DNA of 64,000 bases from Sternotherus odoratus (GCA_032164245.1 JAVMKO010000001.1:285951041-286015040), one strand, 5' to 3'. Positions 43,279-55,040 are shown, counted from the first letter of the stretch. Program-made: numbers and translations. The notes: a model not told the origin generated them from the sequence alone.

Positions 43279-43533
43279 TCAGTTGAGAATCATGAACTCT
43301 ACCATTTCGTGATCACCCTTTCCCAAGCTGTCTTCCACTTTCAAATTGTGAACCAGTTCCTCCCTACTTCTCAAAATCAAATCTAGAACAAGCTCTCCTC
43401 CAGTAGCTTTATCCACCTTCTGAAATAAAAAATGGTCTCTAATACATTCCAAGAATTTGTAGGATAATCTGTGCCCTGCTGTATTAATTTCCCAACAGAT
43501 ATTTGGGTTGTTAAAGTCCCTCATCACCACCAA
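43279..43533 (-). pseudogene. CR1 endonuclease (APE-type) fragment
   Basis: 84 residues. [20 protein letters not shown] corresponds to the GDFN motif (Gly changed to Arg). [12 protein letters not shown] corresponds to the C-terminal SDHxMV catalytic Asp-His block (Ser changed to Gly). It is truncated on both sides, so it is not functional. Confidence 0.75.
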
Positions 43534-43863
43534 ATCTTGTTCTATGGATGATTTTGTTATTGTTTAAAAAAAGCCTCATGTACCTCTTTCTGGTTAGGTG
43601 GCCTGTAGTAGACCCCTACCCTGACATCACCCTTGGTTTTTTTTAACACTTTCATCCTTACCAAGAGACTTTCAACAAGTCTGTCTCCTATTTCCATCTC
43701 AACCTCAGTCCAAGCGTATACATTTTTACTACATAAGATTACACCTCCTCCCTTTTTTTCCCTTCCTGAACAAGCTGATCCCTTCTATAGCAATATTCCA
43801 GTCATGTGTATTATCCCACCAAGTCTCTGCGATGCCAACTATCTCATGGTTGTGTTTATTAAC

Positions 43864-44530
43864 TAGTACTAGCGAAAATACCCGGCGTTGGTCGGATCAG
43901 TCGGAGGTGGGGAGGGGACAGACAGCTGAGCGAGTGCGGGGTCTGTTGGATAGGGGAGAGAGCAAACCTGACACCCCCACCTCACCCCCCCAACCAAACC
44001 CAACACCCCCACCTCACCCCCCGACCAAACCCGACTCCCCCACCTCACACCCCGACCAAACCCGACACCCCTACCTTACTTACCCTCCGACCAAACCCAA
44101 CTCAGGTCTGTCGGAGGTGGGGAGGGGGAAGAGAGCTGAGGGATTCCGGGGTCCGTCGGAGGTGGGGAGGGGGCAGAGAGCTGAGGGACTCCGGGGTCCG
44201 TCGGAGGGGGGAGGGGGCAGAGAGCTGAGGGATTCCAGGGTCCATTGGAGGGGGGAGGGGGCAGAGAGCTGAGCGAGCGCGGTGTCTGTTGGAGGGGGTA
44301 TTATGACATCATAACTATGTCACAGAGAACAGCAGCTGCCCAGCTGATGTGATTGGCCTTTAAAGAATTTCACCCCTGGGGGGCGTCAGAGGTTAGATTT
44401 GAATTTTTTTTTACTCTTACGGTCATTAGGACCCCAAGACCTCTAACTGTACCAAATTTCAAGTCTCTAGCTCAAATGGTGTGGAAGGAGTAAGCATACA
44501 TACACCATTTGACTTTTATATATATAGATT
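43864..44530 (+). mobile_element. Unclassified repeat, ACTAGC...TATATATAGAT family, copy 2
   Basis: Head TACTAGCGAAAATACCCGGC, tail CACCATTTGACTTTTATATATATAGAT (through about 44530). Internally, a C-rich tandem block (about 43966-44100) is followed by a G-rich block (about 44108-44300), then the conserved 3' half with GACATCATAACTATGTCACA and CCAAATTTCAAGTCTCTAGC. It is inserted in the antisense CR1, whose sequence is continuous across it without an obvious TSD. Confidence 0.75.
43966..44300. repeat. C-rich then G-rich minisatellites of copy 2
   Basis: First block: ~30-bp units around CCAAACCCGACACCCCCACC. Second block: ~46-50-bp units around GGGGGCAGAGAGCTGAGGGA and TCCGGGGTCCGTCGGAGG. The two blocks have opposite strand bias, so a single strand could fold back or form i-motif and quadruplex structures. 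Confidence 0.8.
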
Positions 44531-44885
44531 TCAAACTTTTCCTGCTTATTCCCCATTCTTCTTGTATTAGTATCCAGACATCTAAGATTCCCCCTATGTT
44601 CTCTCTTGTCTCTCCCTTATAATGTCCCATGCTCCCCTGCCAGATTCTGATCCTTATCCCAGGTCTCCATATTTTTGACTTACCTGTGGGGCTTTGTCAC
44701 CTGGCCCCATCAAACCTGGTTTAAAACCCTCCCCACTAGGTTAGCCAGTCTGTATCCAAATATGCTCTTCACGTTCCTCAATAAGTTGACCCCATCTCTG
44801 CTTAGTAGTCCTTCTTCCTGGAACAGCATCCCATGTTCAAGGAAGCTGAAGCCCTCCCGATTACACCATCTTCTCAGCGTTCTGC

Positions 44886-46418
44886 TCCCTTCTGGCCTTA
44901 GAATCCATTACTCTTGCAATAAACTGGTTGAGACTGGCTATATTTTGCCCTGTGTGACCATTCAGAGGACAGAGTTAGTGGGACAAATGCACCTGCATGG
45001 CTACAGGTGAGAAGCTGGTAACTCAGGACTAACCTGGAGAGTAATACATTTCCAGAATTCTGAATAGCACAAAAACATTAGATTTATGTAGACACTGAAT
45101 CCACTTCTGGTATTTGTCACAGCTTCAGTTCTTATTTTACCTGGACTAGTTCACTTAGTAATGCTTAATTCTGAGTACAGTAGCATGCAGAGACAAGAAA
45201 ACACACCATAGAGTGTTTACATTTACAGTCCTGGCTTTTCCATTAAAATATTTGTTGTACAGTACAGCATAAAAACTTGGATTTCCATGATATTATTTGC
45301 TCAGTTGTAATATTATGCAAATTGATGGGCGACAGAGTGTGAGACCAGGGAAAGCATTAAGAACATATTTCTGAAAATGCGGCAACTGGGTTTTAATTTT
45401 ACTTTTCCAGGCTTTTGTCTCCACAGAGCACAAAATAAGTGAAATATTTTAATTTTTTGAAATGTCCTTCAACTTGTTAATTTCAAGGCCCCATAGTTCA
45501 GCGTGATTCATTGCAGCCGTGAAGAACGAATGTCACTGAAATAGTGAGATCGCCTGAACTACTTTAGAAATTAATGGACTAGCTGTGATATACTGGAGTC
45601 TCTTTCATGCATCTATAATTGGAGTGCCAATTTATTTCCAATCATTTTAAGCACTGTAATTATAGTGCCTCACTGTTGCCTGTTTAACATTCATATGGGA
45701 AGCTGGCACAATGATGCTGGCAGGAGCCCAAATACATTACAACTGAAATAAATACTAAAAATGGAAGGTAATATACAAAGGAACACATCTTAAATTTTTT
45801 TGAGAGATTGTTTTTGCCAACATGCAACTCGGTCATGATAGAATAAAAAGGAACAAAATAATGCTCATAAAGTGTCTATAAAGCTGATCGTTCTTATTTC
45901 TTAAATAAAAATCCCATGATCTGTAATATACAAACTGGGATTTACCTTTCGATCACAGGTAGAAGAGAATTTGACAGGAACAAAACCCAACAAGGCATTT
46001 TCTTTGTTGATGGGGGTAAAAGGATGGATTCTCCATAATACACTTCATTCTCTTCTTCACTGCTGGTAGTTAAACCAGTTCAGTTTGTTTTTTTTAAAAA
46101 AAAATCTACCTTAATTTAGCTCAATTCTCAAAACAAAGAAACATTTGTGGCTCAAAAAAGTTTGCCGAAGGTCTTATTCATCATTATTGATATTGTTGCT
46201 GTTTTCCCCATGCACTTGACTTGTACGTTCCATCCTTGAACAGAAATAGAAGTGCCAAAATGAAGACTGGTTCTTTTTCAGATATTTCTGACCTGAGAGG
46301 ATGTCATGGAATGAATCTTCAGAGAAGTCCTTTTCTTGTAAGATTTGCAGACACAAGCTGTTTGGATAAATATTCAAACTTTTAGGCATTTATACAGAAT
46401 GATATGAACCTCTGAGTG
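44886..46418. other. Non-coding stretch with a candidate conserved block
   Basis: About 45300-45740 is complex, non-repetitive sequence (GCGTGATTCATTGCAGCCGT, CCAATTTATTTCCAATCATT, ATGATGCTGGCAGGAGCCCA) and looks like a conserved element. The remainder is AT-rich. No exon was recognised. Confidence 0.35.
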
Positions 46419-46920
46419 TTGTGTGGTTCCCGTGTCATGACTCTTTAGCCATGATAACTCAACACTCGGTTAATGAATGTTTAAGGGTATTCTTTATTTC
46501 TCACTCTCACAGCTGTACTGGACATATATGATAAGTTTCTGTTGGGTTGATAAATACGTGACACTGGATTCCTGATACAAACCCCTACGTCTACATGGAG
46601 CCCCATTAATGGGACCTGCCTCTGTCATTAGGGGTCTGACTGTGCGAAGCACCTCGAGGGCCAGTTTCATAACAACTTAATGACTCTAGAACCAACACGA
46701 ACTCTCAGACCTGATGTAACTTTGTAAAGCAACCACTGGATACAATGGAGCTTCAGGGAGGGTGTTTGAGGGGGGTACCCTTTTGTTACTTTATACAGAA
46801 ATGAAGTCAGAATACACTTGAATAAATACCCCTTGATTAGTTGCCTGAAGCCCATATCTTTCAGGGCAGAAACTGGTAGCTTGCTTTGCACTGGTGGCAT
46901 GACAAACCCACATATTGTGA
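46419..46920 (-). repeat. Possible LTR fragment
   Basis: It starts TGTTGTGTGGTTCCCG on plus. On minus there is a GAAATAAAGAATA poly(A)-like site near 46490. The opposite terminus and TSD were not found. Confidence 0.25.
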
Positions 46921-47754
46921 AGCTTTCAACTGGGAAGACTGAAAACAGTATCTTGTTTTAAGGAACAGCAATATTGCAAAAGAGAACTAGATTCCTCAAT
47001 GTTATATACTGGGCACAATGAATATTTTTCACATAGAGAACTCTAAGTGACATATTCCTTTTTGTTGTTGTCTTAAGCATTTTAATATAAAAATTATGGA
47101 TGGGTAGACAGGAATGTCTAACATAGGTAAAGATGTTAGTGGGGAAAATAAAAGAAAAATGAATGTTGTCCATCTATCCAATTCCCTTTACATGGGGCGG
47201 GAGGGGGGGGGTATTCTGTGCCTAATGGGTAATGGGATTTACAAAGCACCTTAACAGGTTAGGTTAACATTGACTTCAATACAGGTTAGTCACCAGACCT
47301 GCTGCGGCGCTATAGTAAATCCCACCAGGAGACTAGCTGCATCTTTTTAAATCTGTCCTATGAGAGCAAATTGCTGAGTCCAGTAGCAATGCGTCACAGT
47401 TCAGGCAGAATGTGGGAGTAAAAGGACAAAACATACATATTAAAAACCAAACCAAAAGCCAAACAATACTGCACTTAGGAGAACAGTATGAAATTTGTGA
47501 GGAAGGGAAAGTTTATATTGTGTGTAACGGTTGCTGATTAGAATTCAACTGCTGTTTTACCAGGTCCACAGAGATACCACTTACGGTGCAGCATAAGGGT
47601 AGCACAGCATTTATAAGAAACACCACCACCATTATCAAGAAAGGTCACCAAAAGAAACCAATTAGAACTCTGAAAGGCCTGAATCTTTAATAATATCCTC
47701 CTATGAGAGATCAGCCAAGAGGTTTGCAGAAGTCTTGTGTTCCCAAGCAGATGA

Positions 47755-47832
47755 TGGCCAGACCCTTGCCTGGTGTAAATGGAATAGCTCCATAGCAGCT
47801 TCACTGGTTTACAGCAGCTGAGGATCTGGGTT
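47755..47832. repeat. Ancient amniote palindromic repeat
   Basis: GGCCAGACCCTTGCCTGGTG, GGAATAGCTCC and TTTACAGCAGCTGAGGATCT fold on each other. The 163-codon minus frame at 47538-48029 crosses it and is therefore unlikely to be a gene. Confidence 0.6.
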
Positions 47833-48794
47833 AATGTTTCTAAATGTAGGAAATTCTTGGCTGCATTGTAATCAAGAACAATATACCACTCATCTCTCAA
47901 AGCAACTGGGATGTTTTGTAGGGCTAAATGCAACACGAGGTAGTATCTACCAAAGGATATGCCTTGGACCATAGAAAAACCCTCATTGTCACAGAGGATC
48001 GAACAGAGAATATTGAATGGTTTCCACATTTCCTGGCATATTGGACATCCATTGGGGGTCTACATCCTTCAGACCTTCCCGATGACCCAATATTCAGATT
48101 TCTCACCCAGGATTTTCCAGCATTTCCAGTTTTTTGTGGGTCCTCCTTAAAGCCACAGAGGCAGCTCCAGCACACTGTGATGCCAATAGCACAGGATCTC
48201 TGCTTGCTGTTTGTATGAGGTATTTTTGTGTGATTTAATTATTAATGTTTCAACAGAGACTTCACCCATGTTGGAAGAAAGGCAACCATTTTACCCTCCA
48301 GTATATTAGTATGATAGTAAAAAAAAAATGATGTGTGTCTTTCCCCTATTGCAGGGTTTCCTGCTCACAGTGCTATGGATTATGTGCTGCCCGGTACTCT
48401 CACTTCCTTGCAGTCAGTGACTGTACAGTTATCCAGATATTTTATGGGAACACAGACACTTCCCTAGAGATGTAACATCCCCATGTCCTGGAATGGTCAG
48501 GGATGAAGTTGAAAGGGAGAGGACATACACAAACGTCAGACCAAATAGACAACACTGTTGTTGTGCGAGTCATGTATTTAGCTACAACATAACCACTCCA
48601 ATGAGTCCCTTACACATTCCACAGTTGGGTTTTGATTAAATGCCTTCCTCCTTGATTGGAAAGGAGATTCGTTGTGGGAAGTGGGAGGTACAAACACTGT
48701 GAGATCAGGTTCAGGATTTGTTGAGATTTGTAGACAGCCATAAAACTCAAACCCACCTATGGGTATGCACAACACCCAGCACAATGGGCTCTGA

Positions 48795-48935
48795 TCTCCA
48801 CTGAGGTCTCTAGGGCCCGTGGGCTGCTTGTGGCCCAATCAGCACATAGCTGCGGCCCATGTGACATCCTCAGGGTCCTAGAGGTAGTATTGGATGCAGC
48901 CCACAATGGTAAATAGGTTGAGAACCACCGCATAG
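48795..48935. repeat. Decayed hAT-Charlie-like right end
   Basis: GTGGGCTGCTTGTGGCCCAA and a terminal AGGTTGAGAACCACCG resemble the common hAT terminus. The left end was not seen. Confidence 0.4.
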
Positions 48936-49448
48936 GCAGTGATGTAACACAAATAATAAACAGTAATAACCCTGATTTATGGTGGGACCAGGGGTATATG
49001 TGAGCCTTTTACAAAACCCTGCTTAAAACAATCTATTTGCTTTAGTCTGCCATTGACACTAAATTCCATTCTTGTCTTCTCTGTCAAGGTTCTTACATAG
49101 TGCCCGTTGCTGTAGTGTCTCTGTTTTCTCTGCCCCTGCTACTGTATCCAGCCACCCTCCCCTCAGTGTAACTAGACTGCTACATTTCTGCCTACTGTTG
49201 TTATCACTTCACCACCTTTGTTCATCATTCCCCCTTTAGACCAGATTGAGAATAACTACAACTGGTGTTCTAAAGGCAAGGCCTGGAGAGGCACTGAGAA
49301 CCCTCAAGTACCAGTGAGGTGAATGGGAGTTTGTGGGTGCTCAGAACCTTGCAAAGCTGGGCCCCGGAGGAATAACCCAAAGAGGAATTTATGGGGGAAA
49401 ATATCGGAGACATTCCTTTTAACTCTGTTGAAATACATTGGATTAAGG

Positions 49449-50308
49449 TTTCAGAGTTGTGGCCATGTTGTCTGTATCAGCAAAAACAACAAGGAGTCCT
49501 TCTGGCACTTTAGAGACTTACAAATTGATTTGGGCATAAGTTTTCATACAAAACAAACTTCAACGAGAAACTGCAAAACTAGAATTAATTCACAAACTGG
49601 ACACCATCAAATTAGGCCTGAAGACAGACTGGGAGTGGCTGGGTCACTACAAAAGTAATTTCTGCTCTGTTGATATTGTGGTAAACCCAGGGCTGGAAGG
49701 CTGTGGTGAGAGGGGAAACTGCAGGCTAAATTAGGTCCAGCTGAGCAAGCTGCCACAATCAGAAGCAGGGCCAGCTGAGACCAGTTAAGGAGGCTGCCAG
49801 AGCCCTTTAAAGAGAGTCCTCCCCAGAGAAGGGTGTGGGAGTTGAGGAGTGCGGTTGGAGGCAGGAGGAGTTAGAAGAGCGAGTTTGTGGAAGCAGAAGA
49901 AAGTGAGGGAGAGTGAGGGTCAAACCTAGAAAGGCTGCCAGCAGGCAGAGCAGCTGGAAGGAGCCCCTTCCCAGGAGGGAGTTCGCCCTCCCTAGCCAGG
50001 CGAGGATCCAAACTTAGCCAGAGGAGCTGCTCGAGAACCTGAATCTGGGGTGCCCGGGGGGCCACCTTGCCACAATATTCACTCCTTCTTGTCAACTGAT
50101 GAAACTAGGACACTTCCACTCTAATTGAATTGGCCTCGTTAGCAGTGACCCCCTCACTTGGTAAGGCAAGTCCCATCTTTTGATGTGCTCTAATATATAT
50201 ATATACATACTGCTCACTGTATTTTTCACTCTATGCATCTGATGAAGTGGGTTTTAGCCCAAGAAAGCTTATGCCCAAATAAATTTCTTAGTTTCTAAGG
50301 TGCCGCAT
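49449..50308 (+). mobile_element. Penelope-like element copy with inverted head, split by an LTR
   Basis: Perfect 13-bp TSD CATTGGATTAAGG (49436-49448, 50309-50321). The first ~100 bp (GGAGTCCTTCTGGCACTTTA, GGGCATAAGTTTTCAT) are the PLE 3' end in inverse orientation. From ~49551 the element is sense: a frame encodes LIHKLDTIKLGLKTDWEWLG, the C-terminus downstream of the PLE endonuclease. The 3' UTR follows (GCATCTGATGAAGTGGGTTT, AAAGCTTATGCCCAAATAAA). An LTR occupies 49677-50074. Confidence 0.85.
49677..50074 (+). mobile_element. Solo LTR, 398 bp, Gypsy-like
   Basis: It begins TGTGGTAAACCCAGGGCTGG and ends CACCTTGCCACA. The 4-bp TSD is ATAT (49673-49676, 50075-50078). The termini and CCTTTAAAGAG phrase resemble the minus-strand LTRs at 7625-9449, suggesting a related family. 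It splits the PLE 3' region cleanly. Confidence 0.8.
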
Positions 50309-50844
50309 CATTGGATTAAGGGAATTTTTTTGATGTTTTCTATGAAGGAGACTACAGTGAAAAGAAGTTGCATCCATTATGCAATGGCTGCTGTCATTGC
50401 CTACAAGGGCTTCAAGTCAGCAAAGCACAAAAGCACGTGCTTAGTTTCAGCATGTCTTTAAATCCCTTACTGAACCAGGCCTATAGTTTCTGCAGTGCCA
50501 GTACATAAATCATGTTATTCACATAACTTTTTAAATCCCTTTAGCACAAAAAGGGCTAAACAAACCAAAAGCACATTCTAAATGGCAATGTCAAATTGAA
50601 TGATAATACAGTGTTGCAAAGCATTAATATGCCTATTAGACTAGCATGCCCTTTTCCTCCATACAAGTTAAGTAAACAAATGAACAGAAATGGCTTTTTC
50701 ATTTGTCTATTTGTCTCTTCCAACGTAAGCTGCCTTGGAGGCAAACCAAGAGAACGTTTAATTAAAAGAGGATTCCTGATGATGTTCTCCAAGGGACTCA
50801 CAATAGGTGCTACAATATCTGTAAAAGGTCAATAGAATGCTGTT

Positions 50845-51165
50845 ATAGCCATTAAATAGATAAGTAAACTGAGGCAGAGATTAAGAGAGAGTGGGCAGAC
50901 TTGTAGTTACCTCAAGGGACTGAATTGGAACCCAGGAGATCCAATTTCAATTCCTGTCTCAACAAAGACTTTCTGTGTGAACTTGGGCACTTCAGCTCTA
51001 TACCTGTAAAATAGGGATAACGGTATTTCTTTTCTCCCAGTCTTGCTCTATCCTGCTTATTTATGCCTTGGTCCACTGGTGCAGGGGCTAGCCCACAAAG
51101 AGTTGACTGCAGTACCCATGACAATACAATGCTTTTCATAGCAGGGGCAATCTTCTACTATGTGA
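50845..51165. repeat. Two MIR-like fragments in opposite orientation
   Basis: 50845-50940 is sense (AAGTAAACTGAGGCAGAGAT). 50925-51165 is antisense (AATTCCTGTCTCAACAAAG, GTGTGAACTTGGGCACTTCA, CTGTAAAATAGGGATAACGG). Confidence 0.6.
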
Positions 51166-51211
51166 ATATACAACACCTAGCATAACAGAGCCTCTAGGTG
51201 CTCCTGTAATA

Positions 51212-51404
51212 GCGTGTCTTTTTATTTGCTTTCTGGGTTTTAAGCCTGAGTTTTGAGCCTTTGGGGTTCATGTTTCATACCTTCCTCCACAATCACAATC
51301 ACAGTATCAATTCTGATGCAATCACATGATTCCAGGAGCTGGCACTTTAAGAAAAACATCAAATATCACAAGAGTTGACAACACTGATAATTGTCCACCA
51401 TATT
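51212..51404. repeat. 193-bp direct duplicate, copy 1
   Basis: Matches 52365-52557 base for base except about three substitutions, with no indels. It lies within an older repeat family (CACATGATTCCAGGAGCTGG, AACATCAAATATCACAAGAG). The flanks are unrelated to those of copy 2. Confidence 0.9.
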
Positions 51405-51419
51405 ACAAATAATAGTGCT

Positions 51420-51525
51420 AGATAGTTTGTGACCATGTGCCCAAAGCCAAGTGGATGGCAGAGCTGGGAATAGGACCTAGGAGTCTTGATTCCTATTTCC
51501 CCATGGTCTAAATACTAGAAAATCC
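51420..51525 (+). repeat. MIR-like SINE 3' part
   Basis: GACCATGTGCCCAAAGCCAA, GGCAGAGCTGGGAATAGGAC and TAGGAGTCTTGATTCCTA are MIR 3' landmarks. Confidence 0.65.
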
Positions 51526-52269
51526 AGCTGCTCACTTATAAGTGTTCTGTAATGTAAAGTGATCATTCAAAACACAATTGATTTATCCCTGTCTAGTGAA
51601 CTGCGACTGCTGCTCTCTCTTTAGATGGTGTTCATTGGTTCATTAAAAAAAAGAAAAAAATCATTGATATAAAATCAGTGCCTCCCAAAGAGCTAGTGAT
51701 ACGCATTTGCCAAAACCCATCACTGGATGACATCTGAATGCAAACCTGAAAAGGACTTTGCAGTAATCAAGCATATAATTACTTAATTTTTATGTTCAAT
51801 GTATGGTTGGTCAGTTAATGATACTGGAGCAGAAAGGAGGGAGGCATTTTATCAAATGCCATCTGTGGATTTCATAAGAGACTCATTTGAGGGGTTATGC
51901 TGCTGCTAATAAACCAGCGTCACAGTTTGTCTCTTTGTTCTGCTAGTCATGTATCAATATATTTTATTTACATATTAACTTAGTGAATTAAGGAATGCCT
52001 AATGTGGCATGAAAGCAAAGTAAAGCCTTCTTTGGGGACTAAAGAAGTAAAAATGCTCTTTCTCAAAAATGCTTTTGAGCTACTTCTTATGTGGCCATAA
52101 ACACAAAAAAAGCATTCTTTGATCAGGAAAAAAGTGTCAGAGATCAGAGGAAGCCATTTTCCAAAGAGGTTAGCATCTGTTGCCTGGACTATGTTACTGC
52201 AGCAGCATAGCAAATAAAGCACAAGGGTTTAAAACATAAGTTACACTATACTTGAACCCAGTATTACCT

Positions 52270-52557
52270 TCACCAAGTATTCAAAAATCATGACCAAGCT
52301 TTTCCCATCCACTAAATTGAGATTTTAAAAAAATCCCATGATTTTTAAGACAATACTAATTTGTGCGTGTCTTTTTATTTGCTTTCTGGGTTTTGAGCCT
52401 GAGTTTTGAGCCTTTGGGGTTCATGTTTCATGCCTTCCTCCACAATCACAATCACAGTATCAATTCTGATGCAATCACATGATTCCAGGAGCTGGCACTT
52501 TAAGAAAAACATCAAATATCACAAGAGTTTACAACACTGATAATTGTCCACCATATT
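52270..52557. repeat. Old repeat containing duplicate copy 2 (52365-52557)
   Basis: AAAAATCATGACCAAG and AAATCCCATGATTTTTAAGA precede the duplicated 193 bp and belong to the same old repeat. Copy 2 is therefore in its original context, and copy 1 (51212) is probably the derived partial duplicate. Confidence 0.6.
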
Positions 52558-53585
52558 CATGCAGCTGTAGAAGATGGAAGCCATGAAAATCTTAACCCTT
52601 CTCCCCGTGAATACCCTGGACAAAGATTAGGGTAAAATACAATCTCTGAGCGCAGCAAAATCTACCTCTCCATGCACTTCTGGATGTCTACTGGGCCCAA
52701 ACTGGCAGAGCAGGGAGAAGGTGGGTCAATGAGCCCGTCCAACCCACACCAGTCAGTGGAGTGCTTAAACAGGTCCCCTAGACTTGACACGAATCAGCTG
52801 AGTTTGTTGGGAATAATGGTAACGGGAAACAGTGATGGGTGGCTGCTGTTTCTTAGTTGTCAATAAATCTGTTTTCCTTGCTACCAGTATTTCTGCTACT
52901 ATGTGGTGCATGCTTTCCCTTATCTGGTTCTATAGAGCCTAACTTCGCATTGCACTGTTCCTTTATAACAGGTATAAATAGCAACAGGTGGGGCTTTTGT
53001 AGACTGTGCACTTTTTAAATATAAAACTCACCAAGACAAAGAAAAATCTCTTTCTCCCCCACTGTCCACATCTCTCTCTTGCATCCCCCGTGTCAGGAAT
53101 CAGTTTTTGACTATAACACAGACTCAATCCCAATGGGACTATGTCAATTTCAACTTTAAAGGCTACAAGGCTTTCCTTGGAAAGGTAGGCCAGCCCAGCT
53201 GTTTTATTCAGCCACAAAGCACCTGAAAAGTGTGCAAAGCCAGAGAAAGTAATTTAATATACTGTGTCTTATGTTACCCGATTTAATATTAATGTGATCA
53301 TTTATTTTATGTTCTTTCAAAGGCTGGTATAGGAAGGAGGGGTTTAGGTCTATTAGAAACTGGAGAACTTTTTAGAAAAAGAGGAACCTATACAGGAAGG
53401 ATGACAGGTGCAGCAGGGCACATGGTTCAGAGGGAAACATTCCATATGGAGGCTCTATTAACAGAGATTCTCTCTAATCTAGTAAAGAGGAGAGGATAGA
53501 AGTTGATAAAGTACAGACAGGAACTGAAGAGAAACAGTCAAATGAGAAAGAGTTCCATTAAACTACATCACATGAAGGCACATAG

Positions 53586-53785
53586 TTAAAAGGGACACAT
53601 GCTCTGGGTGTCCCTAAGCCTCTGACTGACAGATGCTGGGAGTGGACGACAGAGGACGGATCACTTGATAATTGCCCTGTTCTGTTCATTCCCTTTGAAG
53701 CATCTGGCATTGGCCACTGGTGGAAGACAGAATACTGGGCTAGATGGACCATTATTCTGACCTAGTATAGCCATTCTTATGAGCA
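53586..53785 (+). repeat. CR1 3'-end fragment (sense)
   Basis: TCTGGGTGTCCCTAAGCCTC, GACGGATCACTTGATAATTG, GCATCTGGCATTGGCCACTG and CTAGTATAGCCATTCTTATG. It has the same 3' subfamily as 22500-22733. Confidence 0.8.
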
Positions 53786-54180
53786 ATGACTCTCGCCTAA
53801 GTCACCTAGGAGTCTTATATCTAGTGCTTCATGCACAGAGGGAGGCATGTGTATTACATAGGAACATCTATTGTGTATTGCATTCCTACACTAGGAACAT
53901 CTATTGGGGATCTGAGGCTTATTGTTTGCTTTTTGTTTTTCCATGCCTGAGTAGCTGGAGTCCACGTGCCCCATGGCTACTGTTGGGTCTGATGGAGAAG
54001 AGGTTGCATGGCCTATATTCAACTCCCTACTCCTTGTTTCTAGTGGTGGGACCACAAGGGGTAGGAGAACTTTCACAAAGCCTAGATTGTCCCTGGGCAG
54101 CGTGCAGCCGTACAGATGCAAGCCACAATCTGGCTCTATGACTAGTAATAACTGACACAAATATCGAAATGCAGTCATGG

Positions 54181-54970
54181 TGTTGTGGATTGCCACGTAG
54201 GGTAGGTGTAAATGTGAACAGCAGGCTGTTATTTACCAGGCTGCTTTGTGGCAGTATCGTATAAGTTCGGAATCCAGGATAGGAAGGAGCCACCAAGCAA
54301 ATTGTGAACACACAAATGAGGAGTAACAATAATGTTTTATTTAAAATTGATTTACACACCAGAGCAGAAAATTTAGATTGAAAACAAGTAAACTTATCAC
54401 AATTTACAATTAATAGGGGAAAACTTAATATGCTTGATAAGTAGAAAGAACTAAAAGGCTAATAATTAAGAAATGACTATAAACAATACCCACATACAAA
54501 GGTACAACATTTAGTAATGATTAATACTTACAAACAATACAAACCAATGCATAAGGGCCAGCAAACATAGGAGCTCTTTGAAATGCGAGAGCTGAGAGGA
54601 AGCTTTGAGTCTGATGAGGACTCGGTTATGACACCACACTGGACACCCCTCCTCCCTCCCCCCCGCATGCTACTAGGGAGACAGTGAAATAGCCAATTTG
54701 ACGTCACTCTTGTGTGACTAGGAAGGGCCGAAATGGAAGCTGTGTCAAAACTTAATTGGCTAAAATCCTGCTCTATACCAGATAAGGTGGCTTGGTATCT
54801 TAAAGGCCATTTCCGTATTAAAAGTTGTTTTTTCTCGCCGATTCTCTCTGTTAGAAAGAAGCTTAAGCAAGACAAATTACATTATTCTCTTGCAAGTCCT
54901 TCCTGTAATTTCGTAAAGGAGAGGCCTGGGCAGGGACTAATGGGGGGCGTTTTCTTTAGATTACTAACTT
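54181..54970 (-). repeat. Possible LTR, minus orientation
   Basis: It starts TGTTGTGGATTGCCACG on plus. On minus there is a TTTAAATAAAAC poly(A)-like site near 54335 and a GC-rich upstream part, as in an LTR. The far end is unclear, and the flanking bases do not give a convincing TSD. Confidence 0.3.
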
Positions 54971-55040
54971 TGACAGGTGTGACTCCATTGACATCAATGG
55001 ATTTGCACTGGTATCTACCAGTGCTGAACTTGGCCCTGTA
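54970..55040. repeat. Ancient amniote palindromic repeat fragment
   Basis: TGACTCCATTGACATCAATG, GCACTGGTATCTACCAGTGC. Confidence 0.45.

Larger units (their letters stand above)
43270..44885 (-). mobile_element. CR1 LINE 5' region, antisense, split by repeat copy 2
   Basis: The minus frame at 43279-43533 is the APE-endonuclease C-terminal part. The antisense continues to 43863 (CCTGTAGTAGACCCCTACCC = GVYYRP block), is interrupted by 43864-44530, and resumes with CTTTTCCTGCTTATTCCCCA, AGTATCCAGACATCTAAGAT, GGTTAGCCAGTCTGTATCC and CTTCTTCCTGGAACAGCATC, typical of the CR1 upstream region. It is an upstream CR1 piece without its 3' end. Confidence 0.75.

Noticed and set aside
43832..44272. 146-codon plus frame
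   Set aside because: It reads through the minisatellites of repeat copy 2; the frame is not shared with copies 1 or 3.
47538..48029. 163-codon minus-strand open frame
   Set aside because: It has an ATG and is the longest frame outside obvious repeats, but it crosses an ancient palindromic repeat and shows no domain. Treated as chance; RNA-seq could reopen it.
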